DNA of 64,000 nt from Oceanobacillus sp. Castelsardo. GTDB lineage: Bacteria > Bacillota > Bacilli > Bacillales > Amphibacillaceae. The stretch spans positions 106,087 through 170,086 of the forward strand of contig NZ_LYCS01000005.1 of the NCBI RefSeq assembly GCF_001659985.1, in the 5' to 3' direction. The notes beneath the pieces were generated by a model. It searched no databases. It saw nothing but the letters and a program-made list of their open reading frames with translations, and had not been told where the DNA came from. Position 1 is the first letter of the stretch. Every line of letters begins with the position of its first letter. Shown piece by piece: positions 57,253-64,000 of this stretch. The position numbers and the translations under genes are program-made.

Positions 57253-58953
57253 ATGAAAATAAATAATCTAAAAATAGGAACAAAAATTAATCTATTAATT
57301 ATCGCAATCATACTATTCTTATCTATTATTATAACTTTTGTATCCTATTTCCAAGTGAATAAAGCGATGAAGGAAGTTTTTACCGATAGAGTCCAGGTTG
57401 TTAATAAACTTGGATACAATTGGTTGAATGAAACGTATGAAGGTGATTGGGAAATCAAGGGTGGAGAGTTATATAAAGGGAATGTAAAAATTAACGATAA
57501 TAATGAGTTAATGGACAAAATAGGTGAAATTACAAATGGAGCTGTAACTATTTTCCAAGGGGATACTAGAGTAGCAACTAATGTCATGCAAGACGGACAG
57601 CGAACCATTGGTACAAAAGCTGACCCAGAGGTTACAGAAGTCGTATTAAAAAATCAAGAAACGTTTATCGGAGAAGCAGACATCGTTGGGGAAGATTATT
57701 TAGCAATGTATAAGCCATTAAAGAATTCAAACGGTGAAATTATTGGTATGTGGCTAGTAGGTCCAAAGATTAAAGTAATCAATAATACCATTCTATCTTT
57801 ACTAACTATCCTATTAGTTGTAATAGTAGTCTCCGGAATTATAGCGATATTGGCTAGTATCTTTATCACAAAATCCATTGTCCAACCAATCAGAAATATC
57901 AATGACCAATTAAAAGAAATTTCGGATGGTGAAGGGGATTTAACAAAAGAATTATCTGTAAAATCTCAAGATGAAGTTGGTCAACTTGCTAAATCGTTTA
58001 ATCGAATGATTAGTAGCTTACGTGATATGATTGGACAAGTTGGAACGACATCCAACCAAGTTGCTGCATCTTCTGAAGAATTAACAGCAAGTGCGGAACA
58101 GACGTCACATGCAACGAATGAAATTTCAGCGTCTATTCAAGAAGTTGCAAGTGGTGCTGAATCTCAAGAACAGAGTGCAAATGAAAGTTTAGCGGCCATG
58201 AGGGAGATGGCTATCGGTATCCAACATGTTGCCGAAACTACTTCTTCTATTTCAGAATTAGCTACAGAAACAAACAAGGAAGCAAATGATGGAGATGAAT
58301 TGATCCAAAAAGCTGTTCAACAAATGAATGCAATCCAGTCAGCTACAGATAATTCAGCTACTGTAATTAAAAAGTTGGGAGAGCAATCCAATAAAATTGG
58401 CTCGATTATAGAAGTCATCACTGGTATTTCCGAACAAACGAATCTTTTAGCACTTAATGCAGCCATCGAATCAGCACGTGCTGGAGAACACGGAAAAGGA
58501 TTTGCAGTGGTTGCCGATGAAGTACGTAAGCTTGCGGAACAATCCAAGGATTCTGCAGATCAAATTACGGAATTAATTGAACAAATACAAGTAGATACCT
58601 CGCACGCAGTTAATATGATGAATAAAGGTAAGGAAGAGACATCTCTTGGTATGGATATGATTAATCAAACAGGAGAAGGGTTTAAGAGCATTTTACAATC
58701 AATAGAAAAAGTAACCTCTCAAATTCAAGAAGTTTCAGCAGTATCAGAAGAAATGTCTGCAAGCGCAGAGCAAGTGAATGCCTCTATGGAGGAAATTGCA
58801 CGTATTTCCAAAACATCTGCAGACAACACACAAAATGTTGCATCTTCATCAGAAGAACAGCTGGCTTCTATGGAAGAAATTACAGCTTCTGCTACACACC
58901 TATCTAAAATGGCAGAGGAATTACAAATGCTTGTCGGTAGATTTAAAATATAG
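57253..58953 (+). CDS. Methyl-accepting chemotaxis protein
   Basis: 566 residues. TM1 at about 15-36, an extracellular Cache-like ligand domain (about 40-180, with [14 protein letters not shown] and [20 protein letters not shown]), TM2 at about 185-208, a HAMP domain ([23 protein letters not shown]) and a cytoplasmic signalling domain with the conserved hairpin tip [20 protein letters not shown]...RKLAEQS. It would couple an external ligand to CheA/CheW. The ligand is unknown. Start is ATG after AAAAAAGGAGGGAAACGGCTTT; ends before a strong terminator. Confidence 0.95.
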   Translation: MKINNLKIGTKINLLIIAIILFLSIIITFVSYFQVNKAMKEVFTDRVQVVNKLGYNWLNETYEGDWEIKGGELYKGNVKINDNNELMDKIGEITNGAVTIFQGDTRVATNVMQDGQRTIGTKADPEVTEVVLKNQETFIGEADIVGEDYLAMYKPLKNSNGEIIGMWLVGPKIKVINNTILSLLTILLVVIVVSGIIAILASIFITKSIVQPIRNINDQLKEISDGEGDLTKELSVKSQDEVGQLAKSFNRMISSLRDMIGQVGTTSNQVAASSEELTASAEQTSHATNEISASIQEVASGAESQEQSANESLAAMREMAIGIQHVAETTSSISELATETNKEANDGDELIQKAVQQMNAIQSATDNSATVIKKLGEQSNKIGSIIEVITGISEQTNLLALNAAIESARAGEHGKGFAVVADEVRKLAEQSKDSADQITELIEQIQVDTSHAVNMMNKGKEETSLGMDMINQTGEGFKSILQSIEKVTSQIQEVSAVSEEMSASAEQVNASMEEIARISKTSADNTQNVASSSEEQLASMEEITASATHLSKMAEELQMLVGRFKI

Positions 58954-58963
58954 GGATGAAATG

Positions 58964-59004
58964 AAAAGATCAATTCCCCATTATTAGGTGGGAATTGATC
59001 TTTT
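58964..59004. terminator. Terminator of the chemoreceptor gene
   Basis: AAAAGATCAATTCCC (58964-58978) pairs with GGGAATTGATCTTTT (from 58990). It is T-tailed and also lies just past the convergent gene at 59018. Confidence 0.85.
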
Positions 59005-59017
59005 TACATTTTTCAAC

Positions 59018-59590
59018 TCAATTATTTAAAACTCTTTTATAATGCCGTTCAACACTTATCGGACTTCTCCCCATTTTTTCACTGATTTCTTTAAAGGTTA
59101 ATCCACTCTTACGTAACTCTATTAGGCAGGTTTCCTCTTTCGTAGTCCATTTTTGATAACGCCTTTTCTTCGGAGAATACGTATCCTTTCTCCTTTCCCT
59201 CTCCACCCATTCCGGCTCAGGCGGTATACTTTGAGGGTCAATATTTGAAAACTGAACTTTATCCTTATGTTGCTCTGCCCAGTCCCAAAAAGCAGGCGGG
59301 TCTATAAAATAGAAGTATTTACGTGCTCTTGTTGCTTTTTTGATATAGGGCAATTTATAGTTCATCGCCCATCCCTTGACAGTATTTCGATCCACTTTTA
59401 AAAGTTGGGCCAATTCGTGAAATGTGATATAACCTGTTTGTGCTTTTGTATTAGATAGAGAAAGTCTAGTCATCTTAACCCTTACGGAATCATAGGAGCG
59501 ATCTAAATTCCGGGCAATCGTTGTAAGTTTATATAATCCTATACTATCTTTTAAATATGTAATTTCATCCGAAGTCCAATTTCTTCTCAA
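59018..59590 (-). CDS. DNA-binding protein with flanking Myb/SANT-like helices, unknown function
   Basis: 190 residues, TTG start after AAAGGTGAGAAGAT. Residues 3-48 look like a Myb/SANT-like unit (NWTSDEITYLKDSIGLYKLTTIARNL then SYDSVRVKM), 52-75 like an excisionase/MerR-type helix-turn-helix (YITFHELAQLLKVDRNTVKGW), and 147-188 repeat the first unit (KWTTKEETCLIELRKSGL, FKEISEKMGRSPISVERHY). Such proteins occur in phage and mobile-element contexts, but no phage genes are seen here. Directly upstream lies the 52-bp tandem array, which makes it a candidate repeat-binding protein by position only. Confidence 0.7.
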   Translation of the reverse strand: MRRNWTSDEITYLKDSIGLYKLTTIARNLDRSYDSVRVKMTRLSLSNTKAQTGYITFHELAQLLKVDRNTVKGWAMNYKLPYIKKATRARKYFYFIDPPAFWDWAEQHKDKVQFSNIDPQSIPPEPEWVERERRKDTYSPKKRRYQKWTTKEETCLIELRKSGLTFKEISEKMGRSPISVERHYKRVLNN

Positions 59591-59686
59591 ATCTTCTCAC
59601 CTTTCCAATTTATTTTCTATGTATTTTTTGCATCCTCTTGATGAAAGATTATAGTAAAAAAGTTCTACTAAAACTCCGTGATATAC

Positions 59687-60310
59687 ATGAGTCGCGATTT
59701 AAATGAACAACTCGGGGATTCCGGCACTCATTGGCTCGATGAGTCGCGGTGCTAACAAAAAACACGATCGTTCCGCTACTCATCAGCCCCATGAGTCGCG
59801 GTGCTAACGAAAAACTCGATCGTTCCGCTACTCATCTGCACCATGAGTCGCGGTGCAAATGAAAAACTCAATCGTTCCGCTACTCATCGGCACCATGAGT
59901 CGCGGTGCTAACGAAAAACTCGATCATTCCGCTACTCATCGGCACCATGAGTCGCGGTGCTAACAAAAAGCTCAATCGTTCCGCTACTCATTGGCTCGAT
60001 GAGTCGCGGTGCTAACAAAAAACACGATCGTTCCGCTACTCATCAGCCCCATGAGTCGCGGTGCTAACGAAAAACTCGATCGTTCCGCTACTCATCTGCA
60101 CCATGAGTCGCGGTGCAAATGAAAAACTCGATCGTTCCGCTACTCATCGGCACCATGAGTCGCGGTGCTAACGAAAAACTCAATTATTCCGCTACTCATC
60201 AGCCCGATGAGTGACGATACAAACAAAATACCCGGTTGTTCGGGCTCTCATCAGCCCCATGAGTGACGATACAAACAAAATACCCGGTTGTTCGGGCTCT
60301 CATTAACACG
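59687..60310. repeat. Array of twelve tandem 52-bp repeats
   Basis: Units start at 59687, 59739, 59791, 59843, 59895, 59947, 59999, 60051, 60103, 60155, 60207 and 60259, every interval being exactly 52 bp. Inner units read ATGAGTCGCGG...CCGCTACTCAT, which can fold with one mismatch, and ACTCAT-spacer-ATGAGT across junctions is also palindromic. Units at 59739 and 59791 recur identically at 59999 and 60051, so a five-unit (260-bp) block was duplicated. The last two units form a distinct subtype (ATGAGTGACGATAC). 52 is not a multiple of three, so this is not a coding repeat. Confidence 0.95.
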
Positions 60311-60344
60311 ACGAAAGCCAAAATACCTCTAATAAAAAAATAAT

Positions 60345-60379
60345 GGAATACTTTGCAAAATATTTATACAAAGTATTCC
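60345..60379 (-). terminator. Terminator of the pdxA2 operon
   Basis: GGAATACTTTG (60345-60355) pairs with CAAAGTATTCC (60369-60379), with an ATTATTTTTTTATT tail on the minus strand. Confidence 0.85.
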
Positions 60380-60421
60380 ACTATTATCGTTACCAGCACA
60401 GAGCCTTTACGTCCTCTCGTC

Positions 60422-61420
60422 CTATTGTTTTGGCGCTAGTTCTATTGCCTGACGGAGCGCTTCTAGCATACTTCTATCATCCACGATTCCTTTTCCAGCA
60501 ATATCAAATGCTGTTCCATGGTCTACACTTGTTCGGATGATTGGTAGACCAACTGTGATATTCACTCCAGATTCTAAACCTAGAACTTTAATCGGTCCAT
60601 GACCTTGGTCGTGATACATCGCAACGACGATATCAAAGTCGCCACGTTGGGCACGGAAAAATAAAGTATCAGCCGGTAGTGGGCCTTCTACATTAATTCC
60701 CTCTTTCTGTGAACGCTCGACTGCGGGAATAATTTTTTCTTCTTCTTCTCCATATCCGAACAGCCCATTTTCTCCAGCGTGGGGGTTTATTCCACAAACA
60801 CCGATCTTTGGGCCTTGGATACCTGATTTTGAAAGGGTATCATGTGCCAGTTCTATTACTTTATGAACACGTTCTGGTTCAATCGTTTTAATTGCATCCA
60901 ATAAACCAATATGAGTGGTCACATGGATCACTTTTAATTTTGGTGAAGATAACATCATGGAAAAATCTTTTGTACCAGTTAGTTCTGCCAGTATTTCCGT
61001 ATGGCCAGGATAAATATGGCCACCTTTATGCAACGCTTCTTTATTCAATGGCGCTGTACAAATCGCTTGAATTTTACCTTCATTCGCAAGCTCAATCGCT
61101 GTTTTCAAAAATTCAAATGCAGCATGACCTGCTTCTGCTGATACTACTCCAAAAGGAAGATCAGCTGGAAGAATATCTAAATTCACACAAACTATTTCTC
61201 CAAAAGCAGTTTCTGTAAAATCAGCATCAGTCCCAATAGAACGAATCGTTGTGTTGATATCCAATAAATTAGCTGCACGTTTCAACATTTTCGCATCTCC
61301 TATTACAATAGGATGCGCCTGTTCGTATAGTTCTTCACTTTGTAAACTTTTCACAATGATTTCTGGGCCTACTCCTGCAGCGTCCCCCATTGTAATTCCG
61401 ATAATTGGCTTCTTACTCAT
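60422..61420 (-). CDS. pdxA2: PdxA2-type four-carbon acid sugar phosphate dehydrogenase
   Basis: 332 residues of the PdxA family. GITMGDAAGVGPEI opens the protein; metal-binding His residues are in VIHVTTHIGL and MYHDQGHGPIKVLG; GICGINPHAGENG-like VCGINPHAGENG is conserved. Linked to a DUF1537 kinase it belongs to the PdxA2 branch, which oxidises and decarboxylates 4-phospho-D-threonate/erythronate to dihydroxyacetone phosphate rather than making vitamin B6. Start is ATG after AAGGGAGTTCGGTAAAA, two bases past the kinase stop. Last gene of the kdgT-dtnK-pdxA2 unit. Confidence 0.9.
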   Translation of the reverse strand: MSKKPIIGITMGDAAGVGPEIIVKSLQSEELYEQAHPIVIGDAKMLKRAANLLDINTTIRSIGTDADFTETAFGEIVCVNLDILPADLPFGVVSAEAGHAAFEFLKTAIELANEGKIQAICTAPLNKEALHKGGHIYPGHTEILAELTGTKDFSMMLSSPKLKVIHVTTHIGLLDAIKTIEPERVHKVIELAHDTLSKSGIQGPKIGVCGINPHAGENGLFGYGEEEEKIIPAVERSQKEGINVEGPLPADTLFFRAQRGDFDIVVAMYHDQGHGPIKVLGLESGVNITVGLPIIRTSVDHGTAFDIAGKGIVDDRSMLEALRQAIELAPKQ

Positions 61421-61422
61421 TT

Positions 61423-62715
61423 TTACCGAACTCCCTTCAATTGTTGCATGGCACGATAAATGGAATCTTCTTTTCCAAATGCACCAGCTTTCGTTACTGC
61501 TATATATTCTTTTTCCGTTCCAATTAAAGATCCTAATGGAATTCCTGCTTCTACCTGTTTCATCAACTGAAAACCAATGCCACCCAATTGACGAGAAGTA
61601 TCTTTTGCCGCATCTCCACCTGTAAGTACAAAACCAGAGAGTTGTTCCGCTTCTTCCGCTACTTTAACCGAAATTTCTCCTAATGCATGAGAGATTTTTT
61701 CTCCAATTTGGTTGCCAGTCAGCGCCAACGTTTTTCCAATCTGTTTCACTTCTTGTCTAACTGTTTCATTTGACGGCACAAAAAGAACAATGTCGTTCCC
61801 TTCACGCAATCCGTTTAGGCAATTTTCAATATAGTGATTTCGATGCGAAACCCAATCCTCGGCAAATATTTCTACCGTATTTATCTCAACAGCCGTAACA
61901 TTTGGTTGCTCCACTGCATATTTCACTTGATTCTGTGTCACTTGAGACAAGCTACCGCAAACGGTCATAACTTGTTTCGATATCGGAAATTCCTGCTCCC
62001 CGATCGGTTGTCCAAATCCAAGCACTTCCGGAAGTACCTCTGCTAATCCCGCAGAGCCGGCCCATATGACATTTTCGGTTATGGAAGCGATACGTTTTGC
62101 TGCCAGTCGTAAATCATCTTGTGTTTCTGCATCGCAAACAATATATGTTACGCCCCGACTTTTCCAAGTCTTTAGCTTTTCTTCAAACTCGGACACTTCA
62201 CTTTCATAGTCCAATTGTGTTAATAGACCAATCGTCTCTTCCATTTCAATTTCGAGTAGAGCCGGGATAAAAGAAGTTGTAACCGGGTGTTTGGGGTCCT
62301 TGGAAAATTCTGTATCTACTATTTTTTCCCCATTTACATAATGTATTCCACCCTTTGTTGTTCGGCCCAGCGCTGGAAACGCAGGGGCAACAACGATAAA
62401 TTCAGGATCAAAAACATCCCTCATCGCCTTTAGCTCTAACCCTGTTTGTCCTCTTAATGTAGAGTCCATTTTTTTATAAATATATTTATATCCAGCTTCT
62501 TTTAAAAACAAGGAAGCCTGTTTCGTAATGGAAACAGCTTCTTCCTTTAATAATGCACGTGAATTCGTGTCAACCACAATTCCACTTGATAAATGATGAT
62601 GATGAGTTGGAATTTCAAAGTAAACCGAGGTATCGATTCCCTTCGTCGTCAATTGAATACCACTATCATTTGCACCTGTCAAATCATCCGCAATAATTCC
62701 TATCGTTCTATTCAT
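61423..62715 (-). CDS. dtnK: Four-carbon acid sugar kinase (DUF1537), D-threonate/D-erythronate kinase type
   Basis: 430 residues. The N-terminal DUF1537 substrate domain begins GIIADDLTGANDSGIQL and includes YKKMDSTLRGQTG; the C-terminal nucleotide-binding domain has VLTGGDAAKDTSRQLG and GAFGKEDSIYRAM. It would phosphorylate a four-carbon sugar acid for PdxA2. Which acid (D-threonate, L-threonate, D-erythronate) cannot be read from sequence; the symbol follows the usual dtnK-pdxA2 pairing. Start is ATG after GAGGGTGAGGGAACAAC. Confidence 0.88.
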   Translation of the reverse strand: MNRTIGIIADDLTGANDSGIQLTTKGIDTSVYFEIPTHHHHLSSGIVVDTNSRALLKEEAVSITKQASLFLKEAGYKYIYKKMDSTLRGQTGLELKAMRDVFDPEFIVVAPAFPALGRTTKGGIHYVNGEKIVDTEFSKDPKHPVTTSFIPALLEIEMEETIGLLTQLDYESEVSEFEEKLKTWKSRGVTYIVCDAETQDDLRLAAKRIASITENVIWAGSAGLAEVLPEVLGFGQPIGEQEFPISKQVMTVCGSLSQVTQNQVKYAVEQPNVTAVEINTVEIFAEDWVSHRNHYIENCLNGLREGNDIVLFVPSNETVRQEVKQIGKTLALTGNQIGEKISHALGEISVKVAEEAEQLSGFVLTGGDAAKDTSRQLGGIGFQLMKQVEAGIPLGSLIGTEKEYIAVTKAGAFGKEDSIYRAMQQLKGVR

Positions 62716-62744
62716 GTTGTTCCCTCACCCTCATCTTTAATGAA

Positions 62745-63731
62745 TTACTTATCGATCACATAATCCTCTGGTACACGAATCCCTTTTTTCTCCAGTCTCT
62801 TCACAAGAAATCCAAGGTAAATAGGAAGTAAAATAGCTGTTGTCACAACAGATGCAGCAACTTGAACCGTTGCAAGTTCCACATTTGCGGCAAATGCGGA
62901 GCTAGCAGCAGCAATTGCAGCAGGTGTTGCTACAGCATTTCCAGCCGTTGATCCTTCAGCAACTCCAACAATTGGATTCCATTTCATTGCTTTAAATACA
63001 AAGTAACCTGCAGTACCTGTAACGAATACCGTTAATAAACCAACGATAATACCAGATAATCCACCTTCAATAATGCTTTCAAAGTTAATTCCCATTCCTA
63101 GCGCAAATGCGAAAAACGGAATTAATACAGAGCTTCCTTTACTGAAGAAATTGCGCATATCCTCGTCTAAATTACCTAATACCATCCCAACAACAATTGG
63201 TAATAATACAGAAACAAAGGAAACGACAGAGAACATTCCATCCACAAATCCCATTGCTCCAAAAATAGTTAAGGCAACCATCGTTAAGAACGGGCCATCA
63301 TTTAATGCCAATAAAGAGTATGCCGCACGGTCTGTCTTATCTCCGTATTGTCCAACTAACGCAACATATAATCCACCATTACTATTTGTCATCGCAGCAA
63401 TAATCGCGATTGGTGCTAAGCCTAACCATAATCCATCATCACCTGCAAACATAAAAGCAATTAAACCAACAATCGCACCAACGACCCATTTCGTTGCTAA
63501 TAGTGTTGCACCTTTCCCAAGACTAACTCCAACGTTTTTAAGATTAATTTGTGCACCTGTAAATAGTAAGAACAAAGCAATTAACGTACTTGCTCCATCC
63601 ACAAATAACGCTTGTGTAAAGTTTCCTATTCTTAATAAATCCGGCGCGAATGTGTTGATTGTTGCAGCAAGTAACAACGGAACAACCATCATACCACCTG
63701 GAATTCTTTCTAATGTAGCTTTAATTCTCAT
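62745..63731 (-). CDS. KdgT-family sugar-acid permease
   Basis: About 328 residues from ATG 63731, which follows GGAGGGAGTAAGTTTT; the frame to 63776 lacks a ribosome site. Around ten hydrophobic helices. The RIPGGMMVVPLLLAATINTFAP start and AEGSTAGNAVATPAAIAAA are typical of 2-keto-3-deoxygluconate permeases (PF03812). In this operon it most likely imports the four-carbon acid sugar used by the downstream kinase and dehydrogenase, not KDG. A promoter (63808-63836) and a cre-like site lie upstream. Confidence 0.88.
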   Translation of the reverse strand: MRIKATLERIPGGMMVVPLLLAATINTFAPDLLRIGNFTQALFVDGASTLIALFLLFTGAQINLKNVGVSLGKGATLLATKWVVGAIVGLIAFMFAGDDGLWLGLAPIAIIAAMTNSNGGLYVALVGQYGDKTDRAAYSLLALNDGPFLTMVALTIFGAMGFVDGMFSVVSFVSVLLPIVVGMVLGNLDEDMRNFFSKGSSVLIPFFAFALGMGINFESIIEGGLSGIIVGLLTVFVTGTAGYFVFKAMKWNPIVGVAEGSTAGNAVATPAAIAAASSAFAANVELATVQVAASVVTTAILLPIYLGFLVKRLEKKGIRVPEDYVIDK

Positions 63732-63787
63732 AAAACTTACTCCCTCCATCATATCAATTGTTTCATTATGTAACAATTTTTAATTTC

Positions 63788-63836
63788 TTAAAGCGTTTTC
63801 CATAGTTATTTTATACTACAAAAATATATATTGCAA
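63788..63836 (-). promoter_or_regulatory. Promoter and cre-like site of the kdgT-dtnK-pdxA2 operon
   Basis: Minus strand: TTGCAA (63831-63836), 17 bases, TAAAAT (63808-63813). A cre-like GGAAAACGCTTTAA (63788-63801) lies at the expected start of transcription. TTGCAA recurs at 63844-63849, and TGTTGCA at 63897-63903, which could be binding sites of the neighbouring regulator. Confidence 0.5.
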
Positions 63837-63914
63837 CACATTTTTGCAAAAAATGGGAAAAAGGCCTATTTCACTTCCACAGAACAAAGTATGTTTGTTG
63901 CATTTTTAAACAAC

Positions 63915-63945
63915 AAAAAGAAGAGACAGGCTCCCATCTCTTCTT
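63915..63945 (-). terminator. Terminator of the regulator gene at the right edge
   Basis: AAGAAGAGA (63918-63926) pairs with TCTCTTCTT (63937-63945), and the minus strand continues with TTTTTGTTG. Confidence 0.75.
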
Positions 63946-63955
63946 TGGTGTTTCT

Positions 63956-64000
63956 TTATTGATTTAGTTTTCTCCACAACGTCGTACGATTAATCCCTAA
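63956..64000 (-). CDS. C-terminal end of a Fis-type HTH regulator (partial)
   Basis: Only 14 codons and the stop are in the window: LGINRTTLWRKLNQ. This is the recognition helix end of a Fis/HTH_8 domain, as found at the C-terminus of sigma-54 activators and PrpR-like regulators. It lies upstream of the kdgT operon in the same direction and probably controls it. The domain content left of the helix is outside the window. Confidence 0.6.
   Translation of the reverse strand, partial: LGINRTTLWRKLNQ

Noticed and set aside
59687-60310. CRISPR array
   Set aside because: Repeats are contiguous 52-bp units without unique spacers, and no cas genes are present.
63073-63783. Plus-strand 236-codon reading frame opposite kdgT
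   Set aside because: Long only because the transporter gene's codon bias leaves the antisense frame open; no ribosome site, and the product is Asn/Pro/Thr-rich without family features.
63777-63955. Sigma-54 promoter for the kdgT operon
   Set aside because: A Fis-type regulator nearby invites this, but no GG-N10-GC element was found; a sigma-A-like TTGCAA-17-TAAAAT fits better.

Overview
The window is chromosomal DNA from a low-GC Gram-positive bacterium of the Bacillaceae, most likely a salt-tolerant genus near Oceanobacillus, Virgibacillus or Gracilibacillus. This rests on strong AGGAGG-type ribosome sites, frequent TTG/GTG starts, sigma-A promoters, cre-like boxes, an AraR-type arabinose regulon and a GbsAB choline-oxidation locus. 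The species cannot be fixed from the sequence alone.

Layout. 1-537: right end of an IS3-family element. 758-5304: osmoprotection, with choline to glycine betaine genes gbsB/gbsA divergent from gbsR and an orphan OpuAC-like binding lipoprotein. 5843-37144: a roughly 31 kb L-arabinan/L-arabinose region. Secreted endo-arabinanase (29.8-32.4 kb) would cut arabinan outside the cell. An AraNPQ-type ABC importer, a LacY-type symporter and an AraEGH-type ABC importer would bring in oligomers and monomer. Cytoplasmic GH43 (two) and GH51 (two) enzymes would release arabinose, GalM would interconvert anomers, and AraA, AraB and AraD would convert arabinose to xylulose 5-phosphate. AraR is encoded inside the region, and TTGTACGTACAA-like boxes sit in several of its promoters, some exactly in the 17-bp spacer. 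An 810-residue DUF5695-like protein and a convergent AraC-type regulator are the least understood genes here. Fragments of a GH127-type enzyme and of a sugar-binding protein show that genes have been lost.

37282-40586: 2-oxoacid dehydrogenase E2-E1alpha-E1beta genes without E3. 40876-41031: three 52-bp repeats. 42103-48652: a complete Wadjet-type (JetD-JetA-JetB-JetC) SMC-like anti-plasmid defence operon, bracketed on both sides by a GGGAC palindrome and a decayed holin-like toxin locus. 49070-51171: acetaldehyde-type aldehyde dehydrogenase plus DUF779. 51399: YolD-like protein. 51993-55939: hydroxyacid catabolism (GntP permease, MmsA-type dehydrogenase, 3-hydroxyisobutyrate-type dehydrogenase). 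56367-58953: EAL-domain protein and chemoreceptor. 59018: an unrecognised multi-HTH protein next to a 12-unit, exactly 52-bp tandem array (59687-60310). 60422-63731: four-carbon acid sugar catabolism (KdgT-type permease, DUF1537 kinase, PdxA2), with the end of a Fis-type regulator at the right edge.

Most genes are on the minus strand. The items I consider most worth following are the Wadjet island and its mirrored flanks, the 52-bp repeat family at two loci, the promoter-embedded AraR boxes, the DUF5695-like gene, and a possible structured RNA at 33110-33260.
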